Source: a bacterium (GTDB lineage: Bacteria; Desulfobacterota; Anaeroferrophillalia; Anaeroferrophillales; Tharpellaceae). From it: a stretch of 12,516 nucleotides of DNA. Within the stretch, counting starts at the first letter, position 1, and every line of letters starts with the position of its first letter. Positions 1 to 7,029 of the stretch are shown piece after piece. The DNA is taken from the NCBI GenBank assembly GCA_029935295.1, contig JAOZKP010000056.1, forward strand, positions 407 through 12,922. Direction: 5' to 3'. Under the pieces are notes generated by a model. That model was not told the DNA's origin and searched no databases. It was given only the letters and a program-made list of their open reading frames with translations. The position numbers and the translations under genes are program-made.

Positions 1-53
1 CCTTAATTAATACATTGTTGTATCAATGTAACCAATCAAGAAAGAAATGTCGA

Positions 54-83
54 TAAAAAAATACCCGGCTTTTTAGGGCCGGG
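54..83 (-). terminator. Rho-independent terminator of the regulator gene
   Basis: Read on the minus strand, a 6-bp GC-only stem (CCCGGC/GCCGGG, arms 78-83 and 64-69, 8-base loop) is followed at once by a U-rich tail (TATTTTTTTA, bases 63-54). This is the classic intrinsic-terminator layout. It lies about 145 bases beyond the stop of the minus-strand regulator gene, which is the only gene that could use it here. It sits just outside the inverted repeat at 111-137. Confidence 0.8.
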
Positions 84-110
84 AATGGTGTCGAACTAAA
101 TCTCTAAAAC

Positions 111-137
111 TGTACGGGAAGATCTTAACTTATTCAC
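111..137 (+). repeat. Left copy of 27-bp inverted repeat (TG...CA ends)
   Basis: This 27-base segment starts TGTACGG and contains AAGATCTTAACTT. Its reverse complement recurs at 6941-6967 with one mismatch (26 of 27). The TGTACGG end points outward (left) here and outward (right) in the partner, as for the terminal inverted repeats of a transposable element. The match stops sharply at base 111; base 110 does not pair. No direct target-site duplication is obvious in the flanks (left flank ends TAAAAC, right flank begins AAAGAG). It lies in the 3' region between the regulator stop and its terminator. Confidence 0.8.
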
Positions 138-228
138 TTTAATACTAAAACATTTTTAACTGTTGCACTTACAAGTTGAATCTAATATGTTTTTTATTGA
201 ACTTTTATACGATATTTGCAACACCTTT

Positions 229-2262
229 TCAAAGCATGAAAGAGTCATTTTCTATGGAATAAATCTTCATTTTTCGATAAAAGGTACTCCGCGATACCCC
301 CATCAATCTGGATGATTTTGTTATATTTCCCCCGGTAGTATTCAGAGCCTTAATAAATAATTCTTTTTCATTATTTAAGATATTGAAAATGTTCGAGTTA
401 ACTTTATCATTGGAATTTACTTGAACTTTGTGAGGAAACAGTTCCTCGGGAATATGGTTGGTGCTTAGTATCTTATCTTCACAAATACTTGAACTCCTTT
501 CGATGATGTTCTCCAATTCGCGAACGTTACCTGGCCAAGTGTAATTTGATAATAAATCCACTGCTTTTTTAGAAATATGGTTTGTGCATGTCTGCCCAGA
601 AGCGTTTAATTTGCGTAGAAAAAACATGGCTAAAATGGGAATATCTCCAATCCTTTCTCTTAGGGATGGGATTATTATTGTAAACACGTTTATCCTGAAG
701 AAAAGATCTCTTCTGAATTTACCACTTTTTATCTCACGGGTAAGATCTTTATTTGTTGCTGAAATAACCCTTATGTCTAATTTTATTTCTCTGTTTCCTC
801 CAACCCTTGAGATAGTTTTATTTTGTAAAACTCTCAAAAGCTTAGCCTGCATTTCTAAAGGCATATCTCCAATTTCATCTAAGAAAATCGTTCCGCAATT
901 TGCTAGCTCAAATTTGCCTGGACGACCACCTTTTTGAGCGCCTGTAAAGGCTCCAGATTCATATCCAAAAAGCTCGCTTTCTATAAGCTCCCTTGGTATT
1001 GCGCTACAGTTTACAGCAATAAATGGCCCATTTTTGTATTTACTTTCGTTGTGTATTGACGCTGCAAAGAGCTCTTTCCCTGTACCTGTTTCACCAATCA
1101 AGAGAATATTTGCATTTGTTTTTGCTGCTTTCTTAGCTAAAGTTATTGTTTCCTGCATTTTATCAGAATTACTTATTATGTCTTTGAAAAAAAACTTGGC
1201 TTTAGCTCCGACTGATTCACTGATGAAATGGTATGCTTGCTTTTTCTCCCACAAATTGATTATTGCTCCAATTATTTTTTTATCTTGTTCCAGTATAGGA
1301 TTAAAGCTCACATAGCAATCAACAGTTTCGCCGTTTGGTAGAAAAATTTGACTTTCAATCTTAGTAAAAGTTTTTCCGTTTGTAAGGACATCATTTATAA
1401 CCGTTGGGTTAAAATAATCATAAAAACTTGTTTGGTTAAGTAGATTATTGTTTTTTATATTTTTCGAAATGTTCTGATTATTTTCAAGATTAGAAAATTT
1501 GATGATGCCGGTTTTGTCAATAATTAATACTCCGTTTTCATGAGCTTGTATTGCGGATTTAAGAAAATTATGGGCAAGTATGATTTTTTGTTGGGCGCTA
1601 AAAAGGGTTAGCATTGTTCCAATTGCATGTGTGGCCGCAATGACCATGCCGAGGGTATGTGGATGTGCTTCATGGCATTTCATTGTGACATTCATAACGC
1701 CTAATAATCTTCCTTCTGGAGTATAGATTGGGGAAGCCGAACAAGTATAAGGATGGAAAAACTTGCAATAGTGTTCAGCTCCAGAAATTTGGACGGGTTT
1801 TCCAAATTCCTTGCACATACTCATGGAATTGCTCCCTACGAAGTCTTCTTTAAAGTTTAGACCTTTCATATCATTGAAATTTTCAGGCAATAGGTAATTT
1901 TCTCCAGCAAGTACTTTCACAAAATTCAGATCTCTGTCAGCAAGCAGCACCAGAGTTTCGATGCCTCCAATAATTGATAAGAGGTTATGCATAAATGGAA
2001 TAGATTGTTCAACCAGGTTTATGTTATTTTGAGCAGGGTTATGTGATCTTTTTAAATTTTTACACTGATTCAAGTTACCTTTAATGGGGTCTATGCCTTT
2101 ATCCTTGCAGCGAAGCCATGCTTTACGTATGGGTAGGGGGACTTGTTTTGTGTTGATACTGTATCCCTTTATAAATTTTCCCCATTCTCTTTCTAAAATT
2201 TCAAATTTATTAATTTCACCTGTACTTTCCTCTTTCTGTAGTAGATCCTGAGTGTTTACCAT
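229..2262 (-). CDS. AcoR-family sigma-54-dependent transcriptional activator
   Basis: A 677-residue enhancer-binding protein that would bind upstream DNA, sense a small molecule and drive sigma-54 polymerase by ATP hydrolysis. Domains in order: an AcoR-type N-terminus (PIRKAWLRCKDKG, about 44-56); a GAF-like sensor (about 85-225, with HYCKFFHPYTCSASPIYTPEG); a PAS-like segment (about 235-340); the AAA+ domain (about 361-590) with Walker A GETGTGKE (390-397), the sigma-54 contact loop GAFTGA (437-442) and Walker B FLDE (460-463); and a Fis-type helix-turn-helix at the C-terminus (about 643-668). All key AAA+ motifs are intact. The ATG start is preceded by GCGGGGT at suitable spacing. It is divergent from the oxidoreductase gene, so it probably controls that operon and perhaps itself. 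AcoR relatives regulate acetoin, alcohol or diol catabolism. The ligand here is not known. The gene is visibly AT-rich. Confidence 0.93.
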   Translation of the reverse strand: MVNTQDLLQKEESTGEINKFEILEREWGKFIKGYSINTKQVPLPIRKAWLRCKDKGIDPIKGNLNQCKNLKRSHNPAQNNINLVEQSIPFMHNLLSIIGGIETLVLLADRDLNFVKVLAGENYLLPENFNDMKGLNFKEDFVGSNSMSMCKEFGKPVQISGAEHYCKFFHPYTCSASPIYTPEGRLLGVMNVTMKCHEAHPHTLGMVIAATHAIGTMLTLFSAQQKIILAHNFLKSAIQAHENGVLIIDKTGIIKFSNLENNQNISKNIKNNNLLNQTSFYDYFNPTVINDVLTNGKTFTKIESQIFLPNGETVDCYVSFNPILEQDKKIIGAIINLWEKKQAYHFISESVGAKAKFFFKDIISNSDKMQETITLAKKAAKTNANILLIGETGTGKELFAASIHNESKYKNGPFIAVNCSAIPRELIESELFGYESGAFTGAQKGGRPGKFELANCGTIFLDEIGDMPLEMQAKLLRVLQNKTISRVGGNREIKLDIRVISATNKDLTREIKSGKFRRDLFFRINVFTIIIPSLRERIGDIPILAMFFLRKLNASGQTCTNHISKKAVDLLSNYTWPGNVRELENIIERSSSICEDKILSTNHIPEELFPHKVQVNSNDKVNSNIFNILNNEKELFIKALNTTGGNITKSSRLMGVSRSTFYRKMKIYSIENDSFML

Positions 2263-2324
2263 CTATTATATTACCCCGCAATGTGGTGTCTTAGGAGTTT
2301 AGATTTATTTTTATGATTTCTGTA

Positions 2325-2338
2325 TGGTTTCCAAACCA
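2325..2338. promoter_or_regulatory. Dyad 1 in divergent region (possible activator site)
   Basis: TGGTTTCCAAACCA: perfect 6-base arms around a CC centre. It lies 63-76 bases upstream of the regulator start and about 330 bases upstream of the sigma-54 promoter. It shares the half-site GGTTT/AAACC with the dyad at 2396-2412, and the two centres are about 73 bases apart, near seven helical turns. A role as an upstream activating sequence for the adjacent regulator is inference. Confidence 0.45.
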
Positions 2339-2395
2339 CATTTATAAAATAATGACATATAGTTTGTGCGGAACGTAAGATAAATATGCACAGGG

Positions 2396-2412
2396 GGTTT
2401 GAGTGTCAAACC
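2396..2412. promoter_or_regulatory. Dyad 2 in divergent region (possible activator site)
   Basis: GGTTTGA-GTG-TCAAACC: perfect 7-base arms with a 3-base centre. It shares GGTTT/AAACC half-sites with the dyad at 2325-2338. It lies about 258 bases upstream of the -24 element of the oxidoreductase promoter, within the range over which sigma-54 activators work by DNA looping. Binding by the divergent AcoR-type protein is inferred from position and symmetry only. Confidence 0.5.
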
Positions 2413-2669
2413 ATAATATCAAGTATCAACTTGTTCCAGATAAGTCAATAAATTGTTTTATTGTGACATGATAGTGATACATAACCGTGGCAATATGACA
2501 CAGTTTATTAGTTTTGAAAACGATGTAATTGTTAAATATTATAATAAAGTTCTTCTTATTTAGAATGTACTCATAAAATTGTAACAGTCTAAAAATATAA
2601 GAGATATAATATAATATTAGTTGTAAGGAATCTCTATAATGTTCTCATAATGTTTTTATTTTATGAATA
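2413..2669. other. AT-rich spacer between the dyads and the sigma-54 promoter
   Basis: No ORF with coding character was found in this strongly AT-rich stretch. It would be the DNA that loops between activator sites and promoter. A near match to the IHF consensus occurs at 2424-2436 (TATCAACTTGTTC, last base off), but such matches are frequent in AT-rich DNA. A loose TGTGACAT/ATGACACA pair also occurs and is too degenerate to name. Confidence 0.4.
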
Positions 2670-2685
2670 TGGTACATCGTTTGCT
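2670..2685 (+). promoter_or_regulatory. Sigma-54 (-24/-12) promoter for the alcohol/aldehyde oxidation genes
   Basis: TGGTACATCGTTTGCT matches the consensus TGGCACG-N4-TTGCW at 10 of 12 defined positions, with the invariant GG (2671-2672) and GC (2683-2684) exactly 10 bases apart. Transcription would start near 2696, giving a leader of about 66 bases before the GTG start of the oxidoreductase. The neighbouring regulator carries the GAFTGA loop needed to activate sigma-54, so promoter and regulator support each other. Confidence 0.75.
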
Positions 2686-2761
2686 ATATGTTTATTGATA
2701 TAATTGATTTCATTTATGTCTTGATCATCACATTCAACACATAAAAAGGAGGAAGTTTATT

Positions 2762-4483
2762 GTGGGGAAAATATGGAGAGTAGATTTATCGACACAAAAG
2801 GTTAACTTTGAGCATGTTAACGAAGAATACAGGGCCTTAGGAGGTCGTGGCCTAACCTCTAAAATAATAGCAGATGAGGTAGACCCCAAATGTGCTCCTT
2901 TGGGCGAAACTAATAAACTTATTTTTGCTCCTGGTATACTGGCGAGTACTGTTGTTCCTAATAATGGCCGCCTTTCTGTTGGAGCTAAAAGTCCTTTGAC
3001 TGGAACGATTAAGGAAAGCAACACAGGAGGTAGCTCTGCTCAGTATTTTGCAAGGCTTGGGATACATGCCTTGCTCATACAAGGAAGGGCTGACAAACTA
3101 ATATACTTGGAGCTGTCTAAAGAAAATGTAAAAATAAGATCGGCTGAAATGCTTAAGGGGATGGGCAATTTAAAAACAGTAGAGATTTTAAGGAAAGAAT
3201 CTGGGACTGATAAAATATCAATAATCTCAATTGGCCAGGCAGGAGAGATGAAGTTGTTAAGTTCTTGCATCTCAGCTACTACCCCGGATTTTTTGCTAAG
3301 AATGGCTGGAAGGGGTGGGTTAGGTGCAGTTATGGGTTCGAAGAATCTCAAGGCTATTGTTGTTCATGATACAGACGAAAACCAAGTGGAAATAAGCGAT
3401 AGCCAGAAAATGAAAATCTCGGCAAAGCAACTTACAGAAGGTATTTTGAAACATCCTTTAATACCGGCATTAGAAAATCTTGGGACGGCGGTTCTGGTTG
3501 GCATGGTTAATGATCTTGGGGCTCTTCCCACAAAGAATTTTACTAGTGGAAAATTTGAAGGTGTAACCAGAATTTCTGGAGAAAATATGGCCGAAGTGCT
3601 TTCAAAAAGACCAAACGCTAAAACAAAACACCGATGCATGAATGGGTGTCTAATAAATTGTTCGAATGTTTATACAGATGACAAAGGTGACATTATAACT
3701 GCAGGGCTGGAATATGAAACACTTGGCCTTGTGGGTGCGAACTGCATGATTGATAACCTGGACACTATTGCTGAAATTGATCGGGTATGTGACGATTTGG
3801 GTATTGATACGATGGATACCGGGAATGCGCTTGCTGTAGCAATGGAGGCCGGAAAAATTTCATGGGGAGATGGGAAAAAAGCTCTCGAAATTATCAAAGA
3901 AATTGAAAGGGATGGAAAAGATGGGAAGATGATTGGAAATGGTTGCCAGTTTACAGGTAAATCATTAGGGGTTAAGAGAATACCCGTTGTAAAAGGGCAA
4001 TCCATACCATCCTATGATCCAAGAGTGCTTAAAGGGACGGGTGTTACTTATGCAACCTCCACAATGGGTGCGGATCACACCTGTGGGAATGCTCTTCCAA
4101 GCCCTGCAAATCCTGACTATAATCCAACTTCACCAACAGGACAGGGGCCTTTATCAAAGTACTTACAGGCTTTTTTTGCTGCGATTGATACGCTTGGGGT
4201 CTGTCTTTTTGCGTCGCTACCACTATTAGATTTCCCAGAACTGCAAAGAGACCTGATAGATGCCGTGGAGGCAAAATTAGGTGTCCTGCTTGAGGATGAT
4301 TATTTAATAGAGATTGGTGAATTGACGATGAAGGTAGAACGGGAATTTAACGAAAGAGCAGGTTTTTCCATTGAAGATGACCGCCTGCCAGACTTCTTTT
4401 ACAAAGAAAAGTTAGATACAACCGGAACTGTGTTTGATGTGCCGGATGAGGAGATAAAGGAGGTATATGATTTAAACCGATAA
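2762..4483 (+). CDS. Tungsten-type aldehyde:ferredoxin oxidoreductase
   Basis: Catalyses oxidation of an aldehyde to the carboxylic acid, normally with ferredoxin as acceptor, using a tungsto- or molybdo-bis-pterin centre and one 4Fe-4S cluster in the cytoplasm. The 573-residue protein starts MGKIWRVDLS, typical of the AOR N-domain. It has the family motif GRGGLGAVMGSKNLKAI (183-199), DPRVLKGTGVTYATSTMGADH (about 419-439), and cluster cysteines C292, C296, C300 plus a distal C481 (LGVCLF). The first cysteines are spaced CX3CX3C, not CX2CX3C as in the Pyrococcus enzyme. It is slightly shorter than the usual 600 or so residues. The GTG start follows a strong AAAAAGGAGG at 2743-2752. It is first in the plus-strand set behind the sigma-54 promoter, and an alcohol dehydrogenase is encoded downstream, so its substrate is probably the aldehyde made by that enzyme. 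No separate ferredoxin-like subunit gene is adjacent. Confidence 0.92.
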   Translation: MGKIWRVDLSTQKVNFEHVNEEYRALGGRGLTSKIIADEVDPKCAPLGETNKLIFAPGILASTVVPNNGRLSVGAKSPLTGTIKESNTGGSSAQYFARLGIHALLIQGRADKLIYLELSKENVKIRSAEMLKGMGNLKTVEILRKESGTDKISIISIGQAGEMKLLSSCISATTPDFLLRMAGRGGLGAVMGSKNLKAIVVHDTDENQVEISDSQKMKISAKQLTEGILKHPLIPALENLGTAVLVGMVNDLGALPTKNFTSGKFEGVTRISGENMAEVLSKRPNAKTKHRCMNGCLINCSNVYTDDKGDIITAGLEYETLGLVGANCMIDNLDTIAEIDRVCDDLGIDTMDTGNALAVAMEAGKISWGDGKKALEIIKEIERDGKDGKMIGNGCQFTGKSLGVKRIPVVKGQSIPSYDPRVLKGTGVTYATSTMGADHTCGNALPSPANPDYNPTSPTGQGPLSKYLQAFFAAIDTLGVCLFASLPLLDFPELQRDLIDAVEAKLGVLLEDDYLIEIGELTMKVEREFNERAGFSIEDDRLPDFFYKEKLDTTGTVFDVPDEEIKEVYDLNR

Positions 4484-4539
4484 AATGATGTGGATTTAAT
4501 TAATGTTTTCATGACAACAGAGATGAAGGAGGAGATGAA

Positions 4540-5493
4540 ATGTGGAATAAGATAAGCAAAACAATTAAAATAAGTGTCTTGACTGTTTTAATGGTAGTTT
4601 TTTCTTTTGGTGCAGCGATGGCTTTTCACCAACCTGCCTTAAACCTTGGAATGACAAATATATTGGATGCAGTCATACCTCCTCCCGGAGTCTATCTTGA
4701 GACTTATATGTATTGGTATAATTCCGATGAACTCAGAGATGGAGATGGAGACAAGCTTCCTTTACACAATGAAGTAACTACAACGGTCGTTATGCCCCAA
4801 TTGGCATGGTTCCCAGAGAAAAAACTCACGGACAACTTGGGATTTGGTGTACAGATCTTAATGCCCGTTGTAAACATAAACATGGACTCAGATCTGGGAA
4901 TGACCGCTAATAACGATAGCCTTGGTGATTTCTGCATTGGCCCAATCATTTACGGCACACCCATCAACTTGGGGAATGATTTCCAATTACATTGGTTTGT
5001 AGAGTTTGACACGTATTGCCCCACGGGTTCGTATGATAAGAATAACACTGTGAATCCATCATCCAATCATTGGACATTTGAACCTTGGGCATCTTTTACA
5101 TTGATGATGCCACATGGATTTTCCTTCAGTACGCGTCAACATTTTACATATCATACGACCAATGATGACTACCTGCTGCCGGATGGTAAGACGCATGATT
5201 TGCAACCAGGAATGTGTTATCATTTCAACTATTCCCTGATGAAGACGGTGGATTTTATTAGCCCAAGCTTGCGCGTGGGTCTTGTTGGATATTACGAGAA
5301 GCAACTAACGGAAGATGAGCTGGATGATCACGACATGAGCGATTCCAAGGAGCAAGTTTTTGCAATTGGGCCAGCGATTCATTATATAACTAAAGGCGGT
5401 GTGGTGGTTAGTCTGAAGAGCTATTTTGAAAGTGAAGTGGAAAATAGGGGTGAAGGTACTGCCATCGTGGGTAGAATTATTTTCCCATTCTAA
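4540..5493 (+). CDS. SphA/phenol-MetA-type outer-membrane transport protein
   Basis: A 317-residue predicted outer-membrane beta-barrel, likely a passive channel for a small, rather hydrophobic substrate. It has a clear signal peptide with a probable cut after AMA (residue 28). The mature start (FHQPALNLGMTNILDAVIPPPGVYLETYMYWYNSDELRDGDGD region), the alternating polar/aromatic strands and the C-terminal phenylalanine (IIFPF) fit the PF13557/COG4313 family described from phenol meta-pathway and related catabolic operons. A strong ribosome site (AAGGAGGAG) precedes the ATG. The gap to the oxidoreductase stop is 56 bases with no terminator, so co-transcription is likely. In this context it would let the alcohol or aldehyde substrate into the periplasm. 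Family recognition is from pattern memory, and the substrate is not known. Confidence 0.8.
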   Translation: MWNKISKTIKISVLTVLMVVFSFGAAMAFHQPALNLGMTNILDAVIPPPGVYLETYMYWYNSDELRDGDGDKLPLHNEVTTTVVMPQLAWFPEKKLTDNLGFGVQILMPVVNINMDSDLGMTANNDSLGDFCIGPIIYGTPINLGNDFQLHWFVEFDTYCPTGSYDKNNTVNPSSNHWTFEPWASFTLMMPHGFSFSTRQHFTYHTTNDDYLLPDGKTHDLQPGMCYHFNYSLMKTVDFISPSLRVGLVGYYEKQLTEDELDDHDMSDSKEQVFAIGPAIHYITKGGVVVSLKSYFESEVENRGEGTAIVGRIIFPF

Positions 5494-5722
5494 AAATTAC
5501 TTGATAAATGTCGGTTGATTGTATGTTCCTAAAGTGCATTCAAGTTTAGATTGGCGTTCTCGTTGAATATATTGGAATATATAAGGAGTAAATATAAACA
5601 TCAAATACACCTTATATCTTTGCGAACTGGTTATTTTTGTTATGATTTTAAGAAGAACCTGAAGACAAAGCTGTAATAGAAAGGCAAGTTGCAAGTAATC
5701 TTAACCTGAAAGGAGTATTAAC
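5494..5722 (+). promoter_or_regulatory. Intergenic region before the alcohol dehydrogenase, weak -24/-12-like site
   Basis: A 229-base gap without a convincing gene. At 5552-5567, TGGCGTTCTCGTTGAA resembles a sigma-54 promoter but has GA where the -12 GC should be, so it is weak. A short direct repeat GAATATAT occurs at 5565-5572 and 5575-5582. A ribosome-site-like AAGGAG at 5583-5588 is not followed by a usable start codon. The real ribosome site of the dehydrogenase is AAAGGAG at 5709-5715. No intrinsic terminator was seen, so read-through from the upstream genes is possible. Confidence 0.3.
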
Positions 5723-6940
5723 ATGGCTTTTAATTTTGAAAGAAAAGAATTTCCATTGTTGTATGTGAATCAACATTCTCGCGCTATCGTCGGATGGGGT
5801 GCAAGTAAGATGGCGGGTCAGGAGTGTCAGATGTATGGCATAAAACATGCCTTGTTGGTAACTACAGGTCTTAAAGGAACGGGTATCGTTGACGAGGTAG
5901 AAGGAGTACTTAAAGCCGCTGATGTTGCTGTAACACGTTTTGAAGGGTTTACTTCTAATCCCAAGGATTATGAGTGTAAGGAAGGGACAAAGGTTTATCT
6001 TGAAGCAGGATGTGATGGCATAGTGTCTGTTGGGGGTGGTAGCGCTCATGATGGCGGAAAAGGTATCCGTATTATGCTAACGAATGATGGACCTGACACT
6101 AGTCTCAAAGATTTTACTGCTTTTTTAGATCCACATTACACGACGCGTATTCCCACCTATAAGGTGGTGAATATCCCTCATGTAGCCATAAACACAACTA
6201 CTGGTACTGGAGCGGAAGGAACTGCGTTTGCTATTATTAACGACACAGATTGGGTTTATAAACTTATTTTGGTTGTACCTGGTGTTGCGCCATCTGTTGG
6301 TATAGATGAACTTGCATTTATGAGGTGTCAACCGCCTAACATAGTTGCGTGGACTGGTATAGATGCTTTTTGTCACGCCATGGAACCATTCATTGGACGT
6401 CTTAATTTGCCAGTTTCACACGCAACAGGTCTGAGGGCTATCAAGCTTCTTAGTGAGAACATCCGAGAGGCTTATGCAAGCCCGGCTAATGACGTTGCTA
6501 TCGAGAATATGGCATGGGCTCAATTTATAGCCTCTATGTCCTATAATATGGGCGGAGGTATGGGTATGGTTCACGGTATGGCCCATATGTTGTCTGTTAT
6601 CAAGGACCTTCATCATGGCTATACCAACGCTATCATGATGCTGCCTGTTGAGCGGTTCAATGCAGTAGCGTGCCCGCAACGTTTCAAAGAGATTGGTGAG
6701 GCCATGGGGCTTGATATACACCACATGAATCCAGTACAAGCATCAGACAAGACTTTGGATGCAATTGAGCAGCTCCGAAATGACGTTGGTATTCCTCAGG
6801 TTCCGCTTAAAGAGTTTGACTTTAGTGAAGCCGATATTGAGCACACAGCCAAGTGGGCGATTAACGATCTATCGCGTGAGGCTAACCCGCGCGACATTAC
6901 TCCGGAGCAAATTAAGGAGGTTATGCGCTCCTGTATTTAG
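5723..6940 (+). CDS. Iron-containing (group III) alcohol dehydrogenase
   Basis: A 405-residue NAD(P)-dependent alcohol dehydrogenase of the Fe-ADH family, expected to interconvert an alcohol and its aldehyde in the cytoplasm. The dinucleotide-binding motif VGGGSAHDGGKGI lies at 103-115. The four metal ligands are present: D214, H218 (DAFCH), H284 and H298 (VHGMAH ... HHG). The family's second histidine H288 is also there, with the normal 14-residue spacing between H284 and H298. The GGGSxHD form (H where many members have PxD) resembles methanol- and propanediol-dehydrogenase-like members, but the substrate cannot be assigned. ATG with AAAGGAG 8 bases upstream. It is last in the set; its product aldehyde is the expected substrate of the upstream oxidoreductase. 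The stop codon directly abuts the inverted repeat at 6941. Confidence 0.93.
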   Translation: MAFNFERKEFPLLYVNQHSRAIVGWGASKMAGQECQMYGIKHALLVTTGLKGTGIVDEVEGVLKAADVAVTRFEGFTSNPKDYECKEGTKVYLEAGCDGIVSVGGGSAHDGGKGIRIMLTNDGPDTSLKDFTAFLDPHYTTRIPTYKVVNIPHVAINTTTGTGAEGTAFAIINDTDWVYKLILVVPGVAPSVGIDELAFMRCQPPNIVAWTGIDAFCHAMEPFIGRLNLPVSHATGLRAIKLLSENIREAYASPANDVAIENMAWAQFIASMSYNMGGGMGMVHGMAHMLSVIKDLHHGYTNAIMMLPVERFNAVACPQRFKEIGEAMGLDIHHMNPVQASDKTLDAIEQLRNDVGIPQVPLKEFDFSEADIEHTAKWAINDLSREANPRDITPEQIKEVMRSCI

Positions 6941-6967
6941 GTGAATAAGTTAAGATCTTTCCGTACA
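6941..6967 (-). repeat. Right copy of 27-bp inverted repeat (TG...CA ends)
   Basis: Begins at the base after the dehydrogenase stop codon and ends with CCGTACA. It is the reverse complement of 111-137 with a single difference (T at 6960 where the other copy predicts C). The outward end carries CA, matching the outward TG of the left copy. The segment enclosed by the pair is 6,857 bases and contains four intact genes but no transposase. Confidence 0.8.
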
Positions 6968-6980
6968 AAAGAGCTTTTCA

Positions 6981-7029
6981 AGAACCGTGAATGAGTGGGC
7001 TGATCGACAGACCACTCATTCACGGTTCT
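6981..7029. repeat. Perfect 18-bp hairpin (arms 6981-6998 and 7012-7029)
   Basis: AGAACCGTGAATGAGTGG and its exact reverse complement enclose a 13-base loop. No T-run follows on either strand, so it is not a standard intrinsic terminator, though such a stem could still stop or protect the transcript of the dehydrogenase gene. The right arm lies in the reading frame of the transposase fragment below (PLIHGS), so the left arm looks like an inverted duplicate of a piece of that gene. It lacks the GNRA loop and bulge expected of a group II intron domain V. Confidence 0.8.

Noticed and set aside
584..1315. Plus-strand ORFs opposite the regulator gene
   Set aside because: They lie antisense to strongly conserved AAA+ coding sequence and show no family features; they are shadows.
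2424..2436. IHF binding site in the divergent region
   Set aside because: Only a near-consensus match in AT-rich DNA, where such matches are common; not strong enough to list as a feature.
5552..5567. Second sigma-54 promoter in front of the dehydrogenase
   Set aside because: The -12 element has GA instead of the nearly invariant GC and the -24 half is only partly matched; recorded only as a weak resemblance.
5573..5677. Short ORF between the outer-membrane protein and dehydrogenase genes (TTG start, about 34 codons)
   Set aside because: The AAGGAG lies inside the frame instead of before the start, the product is low-complexity and unrecognised, and the length is within chance for AT-rich DNA.
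6981..7029. Group II intron domain V
   Set aside because: It has GAACCG...CGGTTC ends reminiscent of domain V, but the stem is perfectly paired with no bulge, the loop is 13 bases instead of a GNRA tetraloop, the AGC triad is AAC, and no other intron parts are visible.
6981..7029. Intrinsic terminator of the dehydrogenase gene
   Set aside because: The stem is excellent but no T-run follows on either strand; it may still act on the transcript in another way.
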